DNA from: Rhodovibrio sodomensis
GTDB lineage: Bacteria; Pseudomonadota; Alphaproteobacteria; Kiloniellales; Rhodovibrionaceae
Reading direction: 5' to 3'
DNA length: 53,898 nucleotides
Assembly (NCBI RefSeq): GCF_016583645.1
Contig: NZ_NRRL01000024.1
Span: 1 to 53,898, forward strand
The notes beneath the pieces are model-generated. The model saw nothing but the letters and a program-made list of their open reading frames with translations, made no database searches and was not told the origin of the DNA. Of the stretch, positions 53,650 to 53,898 are shown one piece after another. The position numbers were made by a program, and so were the translations under genes. Every line of letters begins with the position of its first letter. Within the stretch, counting starts at the first letter, position 1.

Positions 53650-53898
53650 CTAAGCCGCGCGCTGCGGCCGGTAGCGGCGCCCCGCCCGGACGCGCTGCCA
53701 GTCAACCCCGTCGAGCAGCACAGCCAGTTGGGCCGGGGTCAGCCGAACAGTCGTCTGATCGCGTGAGGGCCAAACAAAGCCGCTGGTTTCCAGGCGCTTC
53801 TGGTACATCCATAGACCCGTACCGTCGTGGCCGACGATCTTGATCCGGTCTTTGCGTTTGGCGCGAAAGACGAACAGGTCGCCCCCGAACGGATGCGC
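53650..53898 (-). CDS. tnpB: IS66 accessory protein TnpB, N-terminus missing
   Basis: The last 82 codons of tnpB run to the window edge. HPFGGDLFVFRAKRKDRIK, GLWMYQKRLETSGFVWP and LLDGVDWQRVR match the conserved Orf2 of IS66 elements, a small protein required for transposition in some of them but of unknown activity. It ends 52 bp before the tnpC start. Confidence 0.92.
   Translation of the reverse strand, partial: AHPFGGDLFVFRAKRKDRIKIVGHDGTGLWMYQKRLETSGFVWPSRDQTTVRLTPAQLAVLLDGVDWQRVRAGRRYRPQRAA

Larger units (their letters stand above)
51900..53898 (-). mobile_element. IS66-family insertion sequence, right part cut by the window edge
   Basis: The complete tnpC and a partial tnpB are present in the usual IS66 order, read leftward. 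tnpA and the right end lie outside the window. The left end must lie between 51880 and 51972; I could not pin the terminal repeat without the other end, so the start coordinate is approximate. Confidence 0.88.

Overview
The window is about 54 kb of very GC-rich bacterial chromosome, densely coded on both strands. Gene content and order point to an alphaproteobacterium, probably in or near the Rhodospirillales: a SUF operon headed by an Rrf2 regulator, aerobic-type cobalamin genes, a betIBA operon, divergent tyrS/anmK, an EpsC-type cysE followed by an IscR-like gene and cysteine desulfurases, and an elongator tRNA-Met. Choline-to-betaine conversion fits a salt-exposed life style, but the genus cannot be read from the sequence. 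Both edges cut insertion sequences (IS21 family on the left, IS66 family on the right), so the ends may be assembly breaks at repeats.

Layout. 1-914: tail of istA and complete istB. 1256-2698: ankyrin-like protein. 2771-8158: choline/betaine region, with a periplasmic binding protein reading left and betI-betB-betA reading right, separated by a 614-bp control region that holds a BetI-type palindrome. 8294-12986: cobalamin genes in two divergent units (cobK-cbiD left; cobA-cobB and a small His-rich membrane protein right). 13119-13940: flavin reductase. 14259-21557: complete SUF iron-sulfur operon reading left (rrf2-sufB-sufC-sufD-sufS-sufU-sufT-sufA). 21773-24052: uracil permease and uracil phosphoribosyltransferase, divergent. 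24299-28157: MFS transporter, a secreted PDC-like sensor protein and a CHASE3 chemoreceptor. 28374-28964: two small unknown membrane ORFs in lower-GC DNA. 29063-31583: tyrS and anmK, divergent. 31688-41105: a sulfur-mobilisation neighbourhood: hydrolase, cysE, IscR-like regulator, two different cysteine desulfurases, adrenodoxin-type ferredoxin, TenA, a second hydrolase and mnmA. 41184-41539: promoter, tRNA-Met, terminator, then a decayed tRNA 3' end with its own terminator. 41655-44368: four proteins of unknown function. 44640-47973: cardiolipin synthase, LpxH-like phosphoesterase, purU. 48394-50620: proline-racemase-family protein and zinc-less MDR oxidoreductase. 50764-51347: decayed genes. 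51373-51879: DUF4262 protein. 51973-53898: IS66 tnpC and partial tnpB.

The genes fit together as a sulfur and iron-sulfur economy. CysE makes O-acetylserine for cysteine, three cysteine desulfurases (SufS and two IscS/NifS types) release its sulfur, SUF proteins and the ferredoxin build and use clusters, and MnmA uses the sulfur on tRNA. Two different Rrf2 regulators probably sense cluster status, one for each locus.

The most unusual signal lies outside the genes. A family of roughly 45-52-nt hairpins (two types, often side by side) recurs at 13045, 13987-14100, 24258, 31581-31690 and 37322-37435, with a half copy near 33431. The copies sit at gene 3' ends and even contribute stop codons. 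Other points worth a second look are a proline-racemase-family protein with Ser and Thr where the catalytic cysteines should be, a perfect 18-bp hairpin between the two tandem desulfurases, and the stand-alone PDC protein beside a chemoreceptor. I found no clearly new multi-gene defence or biosynthetic system.
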